DNA from: Rhodobacterales bacterium
GTDB taxonomy: Bacteria; Pseudomonadota; Alphaproteobacteria; Rhodobacterales; Rhodobacteraceae
DNA: 59,684 nucleotides
Direction: 5' to 3'
NCBI GenBank assembly: GCA_003249215.1
Contig: QKJR01000025.1
Location: forward strand, 1 to 59,684
In this document: piece by piece, positions 33,919-41,840 of the stretch
Layout of the letters: every line of letters begins with the position of its first letter
Numbering within the stretch: the stretch's first letter is position 1
Notes under the pieces: generated by a model
The model's input: the letters and a program-made list of their open reading frames with translations, nothing else
What the model was told of the DNA's origin: nothing
The model's database searches: none
Position numbers and translations under genes: made by a program

Positions 33919-34872
33919 TTATTGCGTCCGCGCCTTCTGCTGCGCGCGAAAGACCGAAGGCGAGAGGCCGAAGGCCTCCTTGAACTGGCGCGAGAACTGC
34001 GCCTGATCCGAGAAGCAGAAGCGATAGGCGATCTCGGCGAGCGTCAACTCGCCCGGCATCGCCACCGCCTCGCGCGCGGCGCGCAGCCGCTGATCGCGGA
34101 TCTCGCGCGCGACGGACCGGCCATCCTCGGCAAAGATTTCATGCAGATAGCGTTTCGAGATGCCACAAGACCGCGCCACCCGGTCCGGCCCGAGCGAGGG
34201 GTTCAGCAGATCGCGCCGGATCACCTCGTCGGCACGGCGCAGATGGGCAGCGCGCACCGCGCTCAGGCCCTCGGTCTCGGCCCGCTCCGAAAGCGAGAGC
34301 GCCAGAAGCTCCACCAGCTGCCGCCCGACCAGATCGGCCGCAGGCTCGGTCACCTCCTCATCGAGCGCGGCCCGCGCCATCGTGGCGAAAAGTGCCCCGA
34401 CGCCCGCCTTGGCATCGAATTGCTGAGCACAGAAGCGGTCGGGCTGACGGATGCGTTCCGCCAGAAGCGCGCGAGAGACCTTGAGCACGCCGAGCACATT
34501 CGCCGCGCCATAGGAAAACCGGTAGGGCTCATTCCCGCGCTCGACCAGAAAGGCGCCGGGCGCACAACTCACCTCGCGGCCAAGCTGGGTGAATTCGACC
34601 GGGGCGAGGCGCGGAATGGTGATCAGGAAATCCTCGCCCCCCCGATGCGCGATCTGGCCCGCGCCGCGTTCATAGGCGAGCGCGTCGGTCTCCAGCCGCG
34701 AGAGCGAGACATCGCCCACATTGCGCATCTTCAGCCGCCCGCGAAACCGCGCCTCGTCGCGGAAACTCAGCCGCAGCGGAAAATAAGCCTCGGCAATGAC
34801 CCGGTTCCAATAGCCCGCGCGCTCGGGGGCGGGCACGGGATCGGTGGCATGGCTGACGAGGGTCGCGGTCAT
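33919..34872 (-). CDS. AraC-family transcriptional regulator
   Basis: The 317-residue protein has an N-terminal AraC-binding-like domain (cupin type, residues about 30-190). The C-terminal double HTH includes DRVARSCGISKRYLHEIF and LTLAEIAYRFCFSDQAQFSRQFKEAFG near 280-305. The start at 34872 is chosen from the family length; no strong ribosome site is seen. It is divergent from the HyuB-HyuA genes and upstream of the importer operon, so either could be its target. Confidence 0.88.
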   Translation of the reverse strand: MTATLVSHATDPVPAPERAGYWNRVIAEAYFPLRLSFRDEARFRGRLKMRNVGDVSLSRLETDALAYERGAGQIAHRGGEDFLITIPRLAPVEFTQLGREVSCAPGAFLVERGNEPYRFSYGAANVLGVLKVSRALLAERIRQPDRFCAQQFDAKAGVGALFATMARAALDEEVTEPAADLVGRQLVELLALSLSERAETEGLSAVRAAHLRRADEVIRRDLLNPSLGPDRVARSCGISKRYLHEIFAEDGRSVAREIRDQRLRAAREAVAMPGELTLAEIAYRFCFSDQAQFSRQFKEAFGLSPSVFRAQQKARTQ

Positions 34873-35083
34873 GGGCGTCGAAAAACCGGCAAGGATGAAA
34901 GGATGATGACGAAGGCTAGGCGAGGTTCTTGTCGGCTGGCAAGCCCCGAATGCCCCCGACGCCGCCCCCGCACCCCCAGTGACAAAAAACTGTGCATCGA
35001 GGCGCAAGACGCCCGCGCCCCCCCGCCGCACCCTGAGACCATCACCAAAAGCGGCGCCAAGCCGCCTCAACAGGGAGACACAC

Positions 35084-36832
35084 ATGTCCGGTCGCAAGGT
35101 CGATCCGATCACTCTTTCCGTCGTGCGCGGGGTTCTGGAAACCACCCAGCGCGAGATGACGCTGACACTCGAGCAGACCGCGCGGTCCTCGGTGTTCAAC
35201 CTCGCCCATGACTATTCCACGGCGCTCTTCAACCACGCGCCCGAGATGATCCTGCAGGGGCAGGACATTCCGATCCATCTGGGCTCGCTGATCCCGGCGA
35301 TGAAATCGGTCGCGCGCTTCTTCGAGGGCGATATCCACGAGGGCGACATCATCCTGCACAACGACCCCTCCTATGGCGGCTCGCACATCATCGACACCTG
35401 CATGTATTATCCGGTGTTCTACGAAGGCGAGCTGGTGTTCTGGACCGTCTGCAAGGGTCACCTGACCGATATCGGCGGCCCGGTGCCCGCGGGCTACAAC
35501 CCCAATGCCACCGAGATCTTCGCCGAAGGTCTGCGCATTCCGCCGGTCAAGCTCTGGGACCGCGGCACCCCGCGCAACGATGTGATCAACCTCCTGCTGA
35601 CCAACATGCGCGCCCGCCGCGACCAGGAGGGCGACTTCAACGCGCTGATCGGCGCCTGTCAGGTCGGCGCGCGCGCGCTCAAGGGGCTGATGGACAAATA
35701 CGGCAAGGAGGTGGTGCAGGACTGCATCGCGGAACTGCTCGACATGGCCGAGGCGCATATGCGCCACCTGATCGCCGAGGTCCCCGACGGCACCTATAGC
35801 GGCACGGCGATCCTCGAGGATGCGGGCCACGGCTTTGGCGATTTCGAGATCACCGCCACCGTCACGATCAAGGACGACACCTGCCATATCGCGATCCAGT
35901 CGCCCCCGCAGATCCCCTATTTCATCAACTCCTACGAGGGGAACAGCCATTCGGGCGTCTATCTCGGGCTGATGATGTTCGCGCAACTGCCGCCGCCCTA
36001 TAACGAGGGGCTCTATCGCTGCGTCACCACCGACATGGGTCCCAAGGGGACGCTGTGCAACGCGCAGAGCCCCGCGCCCCACATGAACTGCACCACAACA
36101 CCGATGGAGACGCTGACCGATGCGGTGCGGCTCGCCTTCGAGCAGGCCGCGCCAGACAAGGTCTCGGCCAGCTGGGGCCACGCGAACGGCTGTAACATCG
36201 CCGGCTGGGACAAGCGTCACGAAGAGGAATATGTGACCATGGTGCTCGCCTCGATCATCTCGGGCGCCGGCGCCACGGCGAGCCAGGACGGCTGGCACGC
36301 CTGCGGGCCGGAATGCTGCTTCGGCGCGCTCACCTCTGGCGATATCGAGATGCTGGAACATTCCTATCCGATCATCATCCACCGCTATTCGCTGATGGAA
36401 GACAGTGGCGGCGCGGGCCGTAACCGCGGCGGCTCGGGCACCTGCTGGGAGGTCGAACCCCTCGACAGCCCGATGACGCTGATCACCTTCGGCGAGGGGC
36501 GGCGCATTCCCGCGATGGGCGCGGCCGGTGCCGCCTCCGACATGGTGTCGAAAAAGGTCGGGCGGCTCGAGATCACCCGGGGCGGCACGACCGAGGTCAT
36601 CACCGACAACGTGATCGAGACGATCCAGCCCGGCGAACGCGCGGCCAACTTCAACCCCGGCGGCGGCGGCTTCGGCCCGGCCTTCGCGCGCGAAGTGGCC
36701 CGCGTGGTCGACGACGTCAAGAACGGCCTCGTCAGCCTCGAGGGCGCGCGCCGCGACTATGGCGTGGTGATCACCGATCCGGTCACCCTCGCCGTCGACG
36801 AGGCAGCGACCGCCGCACTCCGCTCCGCCTGA
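35084..36832 (+). CDS. hyuB: hydantoinase/oxoprolinase subunit B (HyuB-like)
   Basis: The 582-residue protein has the HyuB family core: HDYSTALFNHAPEMILQGQDIPIHLGS near 43-69, GDIILHNDPSYGGSHI near 88-103, and the C-terminal GGAGRNRGGSG plus NFNPGGGGFGPA. With HyuA it forms ATP-dependent enzymes that open hydantoins, 5-oxoproline or lactams, or carboxylate ketones. The start at 35084 follows AGGGAGA. It precedes HyuA, with a dispersed repeat between them. Confidence 0.9.
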   Translation: MSGRKVDPITLSVVRGVLETTQREMTLTLEQTARSSVFNLAHDYSTALFNHAPEMILQGQDIPIHLGSLIPAMKSVARFFEGDIHEGDIILHNDPSYGGSHIIDTCMYYPVFYEGELVFWTVCKGHLTDIGGPVPAGYNPNATEIFAEGLRIPPVKLWDRGTPRNDVINLLLTNMRARRDQEGDFNALIGACQVGARALKGLMDKYGKEVVQDCIAELLDMAEAHMRHLIAEVPDGTYSGTAILEDAGHGFGDFEITATVTIKDDTCHIAIQSPPQIPYFINSYEGNSHSGVYLGLMMFAQLPPPYNEGLYRCVTTDMGPKGTLCNAQSPAPHMNCTTTPMETLTDAVRLAFEQAAPDKVSASWGHANGCNIAGWDKRHEEEYVTMVLASIISGAGATASQDGWHACGPECCFGALTSGDIEMLEHSYPIIIHRYSLMEDSGGAGRNRGGSGTCWEVEPLDSPMTLITFGEGRRIPAMGAAGAASDMVSKKVGRLEITRGGTTEVITDNVIETIQPGERAANFNPGGGGFGPAFAREVARVVDDVKNGLVSLEGARRDYGVVITDPVTLAVDEAATAALRSA

Positions 36833-36835
36833 TCC

Positions 36836-36900
36836 GCTTTTTCTTGGTCCCAATACTCCCGGGGGGCCGATGCACAGCATCGGCGGGGGCAGGCAGCCCC
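36836..36900. repeat. dispersed intergenic repeat, copy B, inside the HyuB-HyuA operon
   Basis: GCTTTTTCTTGGTCCCAATA then CTCCCGGGGGG is the reverse complement of the family core. Next to it lies a perfect hairpin CCGATGC-aca-GCATCGG (36867-36883) and a G-run/C-run pair. It separates two genes that should be co-transcribed, so it may set their relative expression. Confidence 0.65.
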
Positions 36901-36934
36901 CCCTCCGACCCCGCCATCCGCAAGGACACCTATC

Positions 36935-39010
36935 ATGCAAACCCAATATCGCCTTGGCATCGACGCCGGCGGCACCTTCACCGACTTCATCCTCGCCGAC
37001 CGCGAGGGCAATGTCCGGATCTTCAAGACCCTCTCGACCCCGCAGGACCCGACGCTGGCCATCGTCAACGGGCTCAAACTGATCGAGGAGGAAACCGGCA
37101 TCGGCGCCACGGAAATCGTCTCGAATGCGGACCTGTGCATCAACGGCACCACCGTGGGCCTGAACGCGCTGATCACCCATCGCGGCGCGAAAACCGGCCT
37201 CATTGCCACCGCGGGCCATGAGGACAGCATCGAGATCCGGCTCGGCCACAAGGAAGACGGCTATCGCTACGACCCGGAATATCCGCCCGCGACGATGCTC
37301 GTGCCGCGCTACCTGCGCCGCGGCGTGCGGGAACGTGTGATCTCGACCGGCGCGGTCCATACCCCCCTCAACGAGGACGACGTCCGCGCCGCCTGCCGCC
37401 ATTTCCTCGCCGAGGGCGTGCAATCGGTGGCGATCTCCTTCGTCTGGTCGGTGCTGCATCCCGAGCACGAGGCCCGCGCGGCCGAGATCGTGCGCGAGAT
37501 GATGCCGGGCGTGATGCTGACCACGGGCTCGGTGCTCTACCCGCAGGTGCGCGAATACACCCGCACCTCGACCGCCATCGTCAACGCCTATCTGGGGCCG
37601 ATCCTCGCGAAATATGTCGAGGCGGTGGATCGACAGTTCCGCGCGATGGGCGCCAAGAACCCGGTGCGCTATTTCCAGTCGAACGGCGGGCTCGCCACCG
37701 GCGAGGTGGTGGCCAATCAGGCGGTCTATGCGATCAACTCGGGGCCGGCGTCGGCGCCGCAGGCCGCGCTTTACCTCGGCGCGCCCTATGGCGAGGAGAA
37801 CGTGATCACCGTCGACATGGGCGGCACCTCGTTCGACATCACGCTCACCTGGCAGGGCGCGGCCAACGTGTCGAAGAACATCGACTTCCTGCGCTACCGG
37901 ATCGGGATTCCGATGATCCAGGTGGAGACGCTCGGCGCGGGCGGCGGCTCGATCGGCTGGATCGACCCGATGGGCCTTCTGCAGATGGGGCCGCAATCGG
38001 CGGGTTCGGAACCCGGCCCCGCCTGCTACGGCCGCGGCGGCACGATGCCGACGACGACCGATGCGAACCTCGTGCTGGGCTATCTCAACCCCGAAGGCCT
38101 CGTCGGCGGGCGCCTGCCCTTGGACGTGGAAAAGGCGCGCGACGCGATCCGCGTGGCGCTGGCCGAGCCGCTGGGCCTCAGCGTCGAACGCGCGGCCTAT
38201 GGCATGTTCACCATCGTCAACACGAACATGGTCAACGGCATCCGTCGCGTCTCGGTCGAGCGCGGTTATGACCCGCGCGACTTCGTGCTGAACTGTGCAG
38301 GCGGCGCGACCGGCGCGCATATCACCGCACTCGCGCGTGAAATCGGCATCCGCAAGGTGATGATCTCGAAACTCGCCTCGGGGCTCTGCGCCTATGGGCA
38401 GATCCTGTCGGACGTGAAATACAACCACATGGCCCCTGCCCCGCTGCGGCTCGAGGGCGCCGAGACGGCCGCCACGCTCGATGGGCTCTTCAACGGGCTC
38501 GAGGCCCGGGGGCGCGAGGATCTGGGCCGCGACGGGTTCGGCGAGGACCGGATCGCGATCCGCCGCAGCCTCGACATGCGCTATGTCGGTCAGGTGCACG
38601 AATGCACCGTGAGCGTCGATCCGTTCGAGATCACCGAGGAGAGCCTCGAACGCCTCAAGGCCGCCTTCCACGCCCGCCACGAAGAGCTCTACACCTATTC
38701 CGAACCCAACAGCGCCGTCGAGGTGGTGAACGTCGAAAGCGCGATCTCGGGGCGTGTCGAGCGGCCGAACCGGATGGTCATCGCCAAGGGCGCGGGCGCC
38801 GAGACCGCGGTCAAGGGGATGCGGCCGATGATCTTCGCGCCCGATGGCGTGGCGCAGGAAACGCCCGTGTTCGAGGGCGCGAAACTGGGTGCCGGTGACA
38901 CGGTGCGCGGCCCCGCGGTGATCGAGGAGGTCACGACCACGCTGGTGATCGAGCCCGGTTGGACCGCGGTCCTCGACGAGAACGGCACCTATGTGGTCAG
39001 TGCGGACTGA
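36935..39010 (+). CDS. hyuA: hydantoinase/oxoprolinase subunit A (HyuA-like)
   Basis: The 691-residue protein has the ATP-binding actin-like motifs GIDAGGTFTDFILAD (8-22) and VITVDMGGTSFDI near 290, and the GPASAPQAA element between them. The C-terminal part includes RSLDMRYVGQVHECTV and EELYTYSEPNSAVEVVN, as in N-methylhydantoinase/5-oxoprolinase alpha subunits. It needs the HyuB partner encoded upstream. The substrate could be a hydantoin, a lactam or 5-oxoproline; the nearby aminotransferase hints at a lactam giving an omega-amino acid. Confidence 0.9.
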   Translation: MQTQYRLGIDAGGTFTDFILADREGNVRIFKTLSTPQDPTLAIVNGLKLIEEETGIGATEIVSNADLCINGTTVGLNALITHRGAKTGLIATAGHEDSIEIRLGHKEDGYRYDPEYPPATMLVPRYLRRGVRERVISTGAVHTPLNEDDVRAACRHFLAEGVQSVAISFVWSVLHPEHEARAAEIVREMMPGVMLTTGSVLYPQVREYTRTSTAIVNAYLGPILAKYVEAVDRQFRAMGAKNPVRYFQSNGGLATGEVVANQAVYAINSGPASAPQAALYLGAPYGEENVITVDMGGTSFDITLTWQGAANVSKNIDFLRYRIGIPMIQVETLGAGGGSIGWIDPMGLLQMGPQSAGSEPGPACYGRGGTMPTTTDANLVLGYLNPEGLVGGRLPLDVEKARDAIRVALAEPLGLSVERAAYGMFTIVNTNMVNGIRRVSVERGYDPRDFVLNCAGGATGAHITALAREIGIRKVMISKLASGLCAYGQILSDVKYNHMAPAPLRLEGAETAATLDGLFNGLEARGREDLGRDGFGEDRIAIRRSLDMRYVGQVHECTVSVDPFEITEESLERLKAAFHARHEELYTYSEPNSAVEVVNVESAISGRVERPNRMVIAKGAGAETAVKGMRPMIFAPDGVAQETPVFEGAKLGAGDTVRGPAVIEEVTTTLVIEPGWTAVLDENGTYVVSAD

Positions 39011-39017
39011 TCCTGCC

Positions 39018-39707
39018 TCAGCCCCCGGGCGGGGCACCTGCGGTCATCGCGGGCGCCCCGTCCATCACATCGGCCGAGAGCGCCGCGAGCGCCGCCACCC
39101 CGTCGCGGCGCAAGAGCGCGCGCAGGATCTCGTCGTGATACTCCGCCGTGCGCAGCATGTTCTCGCGGTCGGGCGTCTGTTCGCGCACCAAGGGGCCGAG
39201 CCGCATCCAGAGCGGATCGAGCAGCGCCTCGAGGAAATGGATCCGCGCCGCCGCCGCAAGCCCGCGGTGAAAGCGCAGGTTCGCGGCCAGAAAGGCAGCC
39301 GTGTCGCCGCGCTCGGCCGCCCCCCGCATCGCGGCGTTCTGATCCGAGAGATCGGCGAGATCCGCCTCGCTGCGCCGTTCGGCGGCGGCCTCGACCACCT
39401 CGGTTTCCAGAAGCATCCGCAGCCGGATCAGATCGGCGCGCTCGGCCGGGCAGAGCCGCGGCACCATCATCGTGCGCCCGGGCGTCACCACCAGCGCGCC
39501 GAGGCTTTCAAGCCGCTGCACCGCATCGCGCACCGGCATCAGGCTCGTCCCCATCTCGGCGGCAAGCGCGCGCAGCGGCAGCTTCTGCCCGGCCGCGAAC
39601 CGCCCCGCCATCAGACCGGCGCTGAGCCGGCGGAACACCTGTTCATGCAGCGGCCCTTGCGGGGCGGTCTCGGAACGGGCGTCGGGGGCGGCGTCAGGCT
39701 CTGGCAT
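39018..39707 (-). CDS. GntR-family transcriptional regulator (FCD type)
   Basis: The 229-residue protein has a winged HTH (LHEQVFRRLSAGLMAGRF, then LAAEMGTSLMPVRDAVQRLESLGAL near 50-75). An Arg/Glu-rich FCD domain follows, with NLRFHRGLAAAA and EYHDEILRALLRRD. The start at 39707 is taken as family-like; an upstream Met would read through an operator-like site. It ends 7 bases from the HyuA stop (convergent) and is divergent from an aminotransferase gene. Confidence 0.9.
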   Translation of the reverse strand: MPEPDAAPDARSETAPQGPLHEQVFRRLSAGLMAGRFAAGQKLPLRALAAEMGTSLMPVRDAVQRLESLGALVVTPGRTMMVPRLCPAERADLIRLRMLLETEVVEAAAERRSEADLADLSDQNAAMRGAAERGDTAAFLAANLRFHRGLAAAARIHFLEALLDPLWMRLGPLVREQTPDRENMLRTAEYHDEILRALLRRDGVAALAALSADVMDGAPAMTAGAPPGG

Positions 39708-39727
39708 CGGCTCTCGGTGCAAAAATT

Positions 39728-39737
39728 TGTTATAACA
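39728..39737. promoter_or_regulatory. operator-like palindrome TGTTATAACA, site 1
   Basis: A perfect 10-bp palindrome (with flanking AT bases) lies about 21 bases upstream of the GntR start. Its 8-bp core GTTATAAC recurs at 39791-39798. The arrangement fits autoregulation by the adjacent GntR protein. Confidence 0.6.
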
Positions 39738-39790
39738 GATGACGCGACTCCTTGCGGAATTCAAGCTCTCCTGAAAAACTGCCGCAAAGC

Positions 39791-39798
39791 GTTATAAC
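39791..39798. promoter_or_regulatory. operator-like palindrome GTTATAAC, site 2
   Basis: The same core as site 1, 63 bases away, lies only 17 bases upstream of the aminotransferase start, where a bound repressor would block transcription or translation initiation. The pair of sites makes this GntR a probable repressor of the divergent gene. Confidence 0.6.
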
Positions 39799-39815
39799 AA
39801 ATCCCCCGAGGTCCC

Positions 39816-41204
39816 ATGTCCGTCACCCCGCTCTCGAACTCGCTCGCCGCCGCCGACATCGCCTCGGTGCTGCACCCCAATACCAACGCGCGCGCGCATG
39901 AAAAAAACGGCCCCGTGATCATCGAACGCGGTGACGGGATCCGGGTCTGGGACACCAACGGCAAGGATTACATCGAGGGGCTGGCGGGGCTCTGGTCGGT
40001 CGCGGTCGGCTTTTCCGAAAAGCGTCTGGCCGATGCCGCCTATCAGCAGATGCTGAAGCTGCCCTATTACCACACGTTTTCCTCGAAATCGCACGAGCCC
40101 TCGATCCGGCTCGCCGAAAAGCTGATCGAGATGACCCCCGAGGGGCTCGACCGGGTCTTCTTCACCAATTCGGGCTCGGAAGCGAACGACACGATCGTCA
40201 AGCTCGTCTGGTATTACAACAACGCCCGCGGCCTGCCGCAGAAGAAGAAATTCCTCGCGCGCACCAAGGGTTACCACGGCATCACCGTCGCCGCGGGCAG
40301 CCTGACCGGCCTGCCCGTCAACCACAAGGATTTCGACCTTCCCGCCATCCCCGTGCGGCACCTCACGTGCCCGCACCACTACCGCTTCGGCCTTCCCGGC
40401 GAGAGCGAGGCCGCCTTTGCCGCGCGCCTCGTCGCGGAGGCCGAGGCGGTCATTTTGGAGGAAGGCCCGGAAACCATCGCCGCCTTCATCGGCGAGCCCC
40501 TGATGGCCGCCGGTGGCGTGATGGCGCCTCCGCAAGGCTACTGGCCGGGGATCGAGGCGCTCTGCCGCAAATACGATATCTTGCTGGTGTCCGACGAGGT
40601 GATCTGCGGCTTTGGCCGGCTCGGCACGCCGTTTGGCTGCCAGAAATACAGGTTCAAACCCGACATCATGACCGTCTCGAAACAGATCGTCTCGTCCTAC
40701 ATGCCGCTCGCCGCGGTGATCTTCTCGGATGCGATCTATCAGGTGGTGGCCGACAACACGAACAAGCTCAACAGCTTCGGCCACGGCTTCACCGCCTCGG
40801 GGCACCCGGTGGCGACGGCGGTGGCGCTGGAAAACCTCGCGATCATGGAAGAGCAGGACCTGATGGGCAATGCCGCCCGGCTCGAGGCCACCTTCCAGGC
40901 GGGGCTGCATGCATTGGGCGATCATCCGCTGGTGGGCGAGGCGCGCGGCGCAGGCCTGATCGGGGCGCTCGAACTCGTGGCCGACAAGGCGACGAAACGG
41001 CCCTTCGATCCGATCGGCCGCGTGGGCGCGATTGCCGCCGAGGAAGGCCATGCCGCGGGGCTCATTTTCCGCGCGATCGGCGATCAGCTCGCGCTCTGCC
41101 CGCCCCTGATCGTGACCGAGGCCGATATCGCCGATATCTTCGCGCGGATGCGGACCGCGCTCGATCGCACCGCGGCACGGATCGCCGCCGACGGGATCGC
41201 ATGA
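39816..41204 (+). CDS. class III aminotransferase (omega-amino acid:pyruvate type), second copy
   Basis: The 462-residue PLP enzyme has EGLAGLWSVAVGFSEKRLADAAYQQM near 54-79, GSEANDT near 120, Asp260 of DEVICGFGRLG and Lys289 in TVSKQIVSS. It resembles the first aminotransferase of the window but differs in detail, so the two probably serve different amines. The stop overlaps the SnoaL-like start. Control by the divergent GntR is likely. Confidence 0.88.
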   Translation: MSVTPLSNSLAAADIASVLHPNTNARAHEKNGPVIIERGDGIRVWDTNGKDYIEGLAGLWSVAVGFSEKRLADAAYQQMLKLPYYHTFSSKSHEPSIRLAEKLIEMTPEGLDRVFFTNSGSEANDTIVKLVWYYNNARGLPQKKKFLARTKGYHGITVAAGSLTGLPVNHKDFDLPAIPVRHLTCPHHYRFGLPGESEAAFAARLVAEAEAVILEEGPETIAAFIGEPLMAAGGVMAPPQGYWPGIEALCRKYDILLVSDEVICGFGRLGTPFGCQKYRFKPDIMTVSKQIVSSYMPLAAVIFSDAIYQVVADNTNKLNSFGHGFTASGHPVATAVALENLAIMEEQDLMGNAARLEATFQAGLHALGDHPLVGEARGAGLIGALELVADKATKRPFDPIGRVGAIAAEEGHAAGLIFRAIGDQLALCPPLIVTEADIADIFARMRTALDRTAARIAADGIA

Positions 41205-41611
41205 CGCCCGCCCAGCGCGCGCTCGACGCGCGGGACCTCTCGCTCAAGGCCGCGCGGCACAAGACGCTCGCGGCCTTCGCCACGGCCTGGAACGGGCGCG
41301 ATCTTGCGGGGCTGATGGCCTGCATGGCCGAGGACTGCGCCTTTCACGCGGCGGCAGGGCCGGACCCTGACGGGACCCGTCACACCGGGCGCGCGGCGGT
41401 CGAGGCGGCCTATGCTGCGATCTTCGCGGCCTTCCCGCGGGCGCACTGGGCCCCGCGCGAGACGCTGTTGCTCGGCGACCGGGCGCTGATGAGCTGGCGC
41501 TTCAGCGGCACGCGGGCGGATGGCTCCGAGATCGAGGTCGACGGTTGCGACATCCTCGTCTTCGAGGGCGACCGCATCGCGCTCAAGGACAGCTATCGCA
41601 AGGCGGGGTGA
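41201..41611 (+). CDS. SnoaL-like/nuclear transport factor 2-fold protein
   Basis: The 136-residue protein has the NTF2-like pattern: FATAWNGRDLAGLMACMAEDCAFHAA near 26-51, TGRAAVEAAYAAIFAAFP near 62-79 and EVDGCDILVFEGDRIALKDSYRKA at the end. Such folds are small hydrolases, isomerases or binding proteins; no catalytic role can be assigned. It is coupled to the aminotransferase gene by ATGA, so it probably acts in the same pathway. Confidence 0.78.
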   Translation: MTPAQRALDARDLSLKAARHKTLAAFATAWNGRDLAGLMACMAEDCAFHAAAGPDPDGTRHTGRAAVEAAYAAIFAAFPRAHWAPRETLLLGDRALMSWRFSGTRADGSEIEVDGCDILVFEGDRIALKDSYRKAG

Positions 41612-41637
41612 TCGCGTCCCTCTGCCCCAGTAAAGGA

Positions 41638-41665
41638 ACGCCCGGGCCGACCGCCCGGGCGTTTT
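41638..41665 (+). terminator. rho-independent terminator after the aminotransferase-SnoaL operon
   Basis: A perfect 10-bp stem ACGCCCGGGC/GCCCGGGCGT with a 5-base loop is followed by TTTG. It lies 26 bases after the SnoaL-like stop. Confidence 0.85.
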
Positions 41666-41700
41666 GATTGTGCCGGGTGCCATTGCCTCGACGGCGGATG

Positions 41701-41766
41701 CCTCCGGCGGGAGTATTTAAGCCAGGAAAACACCTTCAGCTTTTTCTTGGTCCAAATACTCGCCTT
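41701..41766. repeat. dispersed intergenic repeat, copy C, two opposed copies
   Basis: CCGGCGGGAGTATTTAAGCC (41704 on) and, facing it, TTTTTCTTGGTCCAAATACT (41741-41760) are inverted copies of the same core. Together they can pair over about 25 bases with mismatches. They lie between convergent genes, the SnoaL-like gene and the Liv binding-protein gene. The second copy matches the repeat at 36836 best. Confidence 0.7.
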
Positions 41767-41806
41767 GTCACCGCAGATCGCACGCGCGACACGGGGCAGG
41801 CAGGCG

Positions 41807-41833
41807 GGGGCCGCGCCGCTTGGGCACGGCCCC
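41807..41833 (-). terminator. terminator-like hairpin after the Liv-type operon
   Basis: GGGGCCGCGCC pairs with GGCACGGCCCC across a short loop, with one mismatch. It lies 8 bases past the binding-protein stop on the minus strand. There is no clear T-run, so its strength is uncertain. Confidence 0.5.
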
Positions 41834-41840
41834 GTTTGGC

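Noticed and set aside
35042..39037. A 1331-codon open frame on the minus strand opposite HyuB-HyuA
   Set aside because: It mirrors two well-supported genes in a GC-rich genome, is rich in Arg/His/Asp with no family motif, and has no proper ribosome site. It is a shadow frame.
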